Below, piece after piece: positions 63,622 to 64,000 of a stretch of DNA of 64,000 bases. Position 1 is the stretch's first letter; every line of letters begins with the position of its first letter. This DNA is from CALRQJ02 sp943370285 (GTDB taxonomy: Bacteria > Bacteroidota > Bacteroidia > Chitinophagales > Chitinophagaceae): positions 21,256 to 85,255 of the forward strand of contig CALRQJ020000018.1 of NCBI GenBank assembly GCA_943370285.1, read 5' to 3'. The notes under the pieces are model-generated. The model was not told the DNA's origin. It searched no databases and saw only the letters and a program-made list of their open reading frames with translations. A program made the translations under genes and the position numbers.

Positions 63622-63627
63622 CGAAAT
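63601..63627. promoter_or_regulatory. 9-bp inverted repeat overlapping the -33 box
   Basis: ATTTCGTTT and AAACGAAAT are perfect arms separated by 9 bases. The right arm covers most of the -33 TTTG. This is a good position for a repressor operator adding transcription-initiation control to the attenuator. Confidence 0.6.
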
Positions 63628-63632
63628 ACTTA

Positions 63633-63657
63633 AATCTTTAAAATATATTTTAAGATT
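63633..63657. promoter_or_regulatory. AT-rich near-palindrome upstream of the aromatic promoter
   Basis: AATCTT, T, AAAATATATTTT, AAGATT: a palindrome interrupted by one base, just upstream of the promoter. It could be an upstream element or a regulator site; pure AT composition lowers its weight. Confidence 0.4.
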
Positions 63658-63714
63658 GACTAAATTCCTTAAACAATTGTATAAGAAAAAGTCGATTGTT
63701 TAATCATGGGCATG

Positions 63715-63744
63715 AAAAAAGCCCTTCCGTGGAAACGGAACGGC
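63715..63744 (-). terminator. Terminator of the right-edge lipoprotein gene
   Basis: On the minus strand TTCCGT-TTCC-ACGGAA, flanked by GCC/GGC, is followed by six T. It separates the lipoprotein from the aromatic operon, so the latter needs its own promoter. Confidence 0.88.
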
Positions 63745-63826
63745 CTCTAACGATTGCTTGCCATATGAAAAGTTGTTACACACTACCCCCAAGCTAAGGG
63801 TTCCTATACGCACTTTCCGAATTAAA

Positions 63827-64000
63827 TTATTTTGCGGCAGTTGTATCACCAGCAGCAGCAGTTGTATCAGCAGCTGGAGCAGTTGTATCAGCAGCAGCAG
63901 GAGCTGTTGTATCAACTTTAGTAGTATCAGTAGCAGCAGGAGTTTCAGAACCACTGTTGCAAGCTGCGAAAGTAGCAGCGATAGCCAAAACGAATAATAA
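63827..64000 (-). CDS. Ala/Thr/Asp-repeat lipoprotein (5' end beyond window)
   Basis: The visible 57 residues begin within a signal peptide (LLFVLAIAATFAAC, lipobox Cys), then NSGSETPAATDTTKVDTTAP and further ADTTAP-type repeats, ending TTAAAGDTTAAK. The start codon lies past base 64000. It resembles the 71-residue lipoprotein at 30549-30764. It is probably a flexible outer-membrane tether; other reading frames here are long only because the DNA is repetitive. Confidence 0.8.
   Translation of the reverse strand, partial: LLFVLAIAATFAACNSGSETPAATDTTKVDTTAPAAADTTAPAADTTAAAGDTTAAK

Noticed and set aside
63700..63997. Long Leu-rich minus-strand and Ser/Cys-rich plus-strand reading frames
   Set aside because: They are other frames of the repetitive Ala/Thr/Asp lipoprotein gene; the repeat removes stop codons in several frames. 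The lipobox and terminator support only the 63827-64000 frame.
1..64000. tRNA or rRNA genes
   Set aside because: Intergenic stretches were read on both strands for the T-loop pattern and conserved rRNA segments; none was seen. A covariance search was not possible.

Overview
The window is AT-rich chromosomal DNA from a member of the Bacteroidota, most likely Chitinophagaceae or a close relative. The evidence is a type IX secretion C-terminal domain of the gliding-motility kind, the futalosine-pathway enzyme MqnA, a DAHP synthase/chorismate mutase fusion of the Bacteroidota type, a ligase-associated DNA repair operon, and promoters of the TTTG-N19-TAnnTTTG kind. No phage, transposase, CRISPR array, rRNA or tRNA was seen. 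Genes are dense and many neighbours overlap by a few bases.

Layout. 1-2.4 kb: rpsT and an OmpR/histidine kinase pair facing a secreted M14 peptidase. 4.1-14.5 kb: a long minus-strand run, guaA, a periplasmic binding protein, a 46-residue DUF2256 zinc protein, then the ligase-associated repair genes (exonuclease, ATP-dependent ligase, Lhr helicase, PdeM) with a haem-binding protein and an HDAC-like deacetylase. 14.6-24.5 kb: GIN-domain lipoprotein, MFS transporter, gliding/PKD surface protein, sortilin-like BNR protein, lipB, an orphan ABC ATPase and a DUF6370 protein. 24.5-30.3 kb: RNA helicase, fatty acid desaturase, RRM and cold-shock proteins, dienelactone hydrolase, DinB protein. 30.5-42 kb: repeat-rich lipoprotein, TPR proteins, a secreted caspase-like protease, an ENPP-type phosphodiesterase, a DbpA-like helicase with DEFD in motif II, a PhnA-like protein, a CHRD lipoprotein, and a row of secreted proteins ending in a possible permuted papain-like enzyme. 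42-55.8 kb: tryptophan dioxygenase, QueD, amidase, dnaK, GtrA, dapD, mqnA, purB and a DUF2452 protein. 55.8-63.4 kb: a minus-strand operon pheA, aminotransferase, tyrA, DAHPS-CM, aroB, aroA, aroC and DUF952.

The standout is the 150-base leader of the aromatic operon (63442-63627). A 20-codon ORF has seven aromatic residues in eight codons (FYFSYYFF). It is followed by an intrinsic terminator that ends at the pheA start codon, by an alternative 9-bp antiterminator helix whose 5' strand overlaps the leader stop codon, and by a protector pairing between codons 7-9 and the antiterminator strand. This is the four-segment logic of ribosome-mediated attenuation, here responding to Phe and Tyr. It sits directly behind a Bacteroidota promoter that would make the leader mRNA nearly leaderless. 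The operon supplies chorismate, Phe and Tyr; mqnA draws on chorismate elsewhere in the window.

All functional names come from reading motifs; no database search was run.
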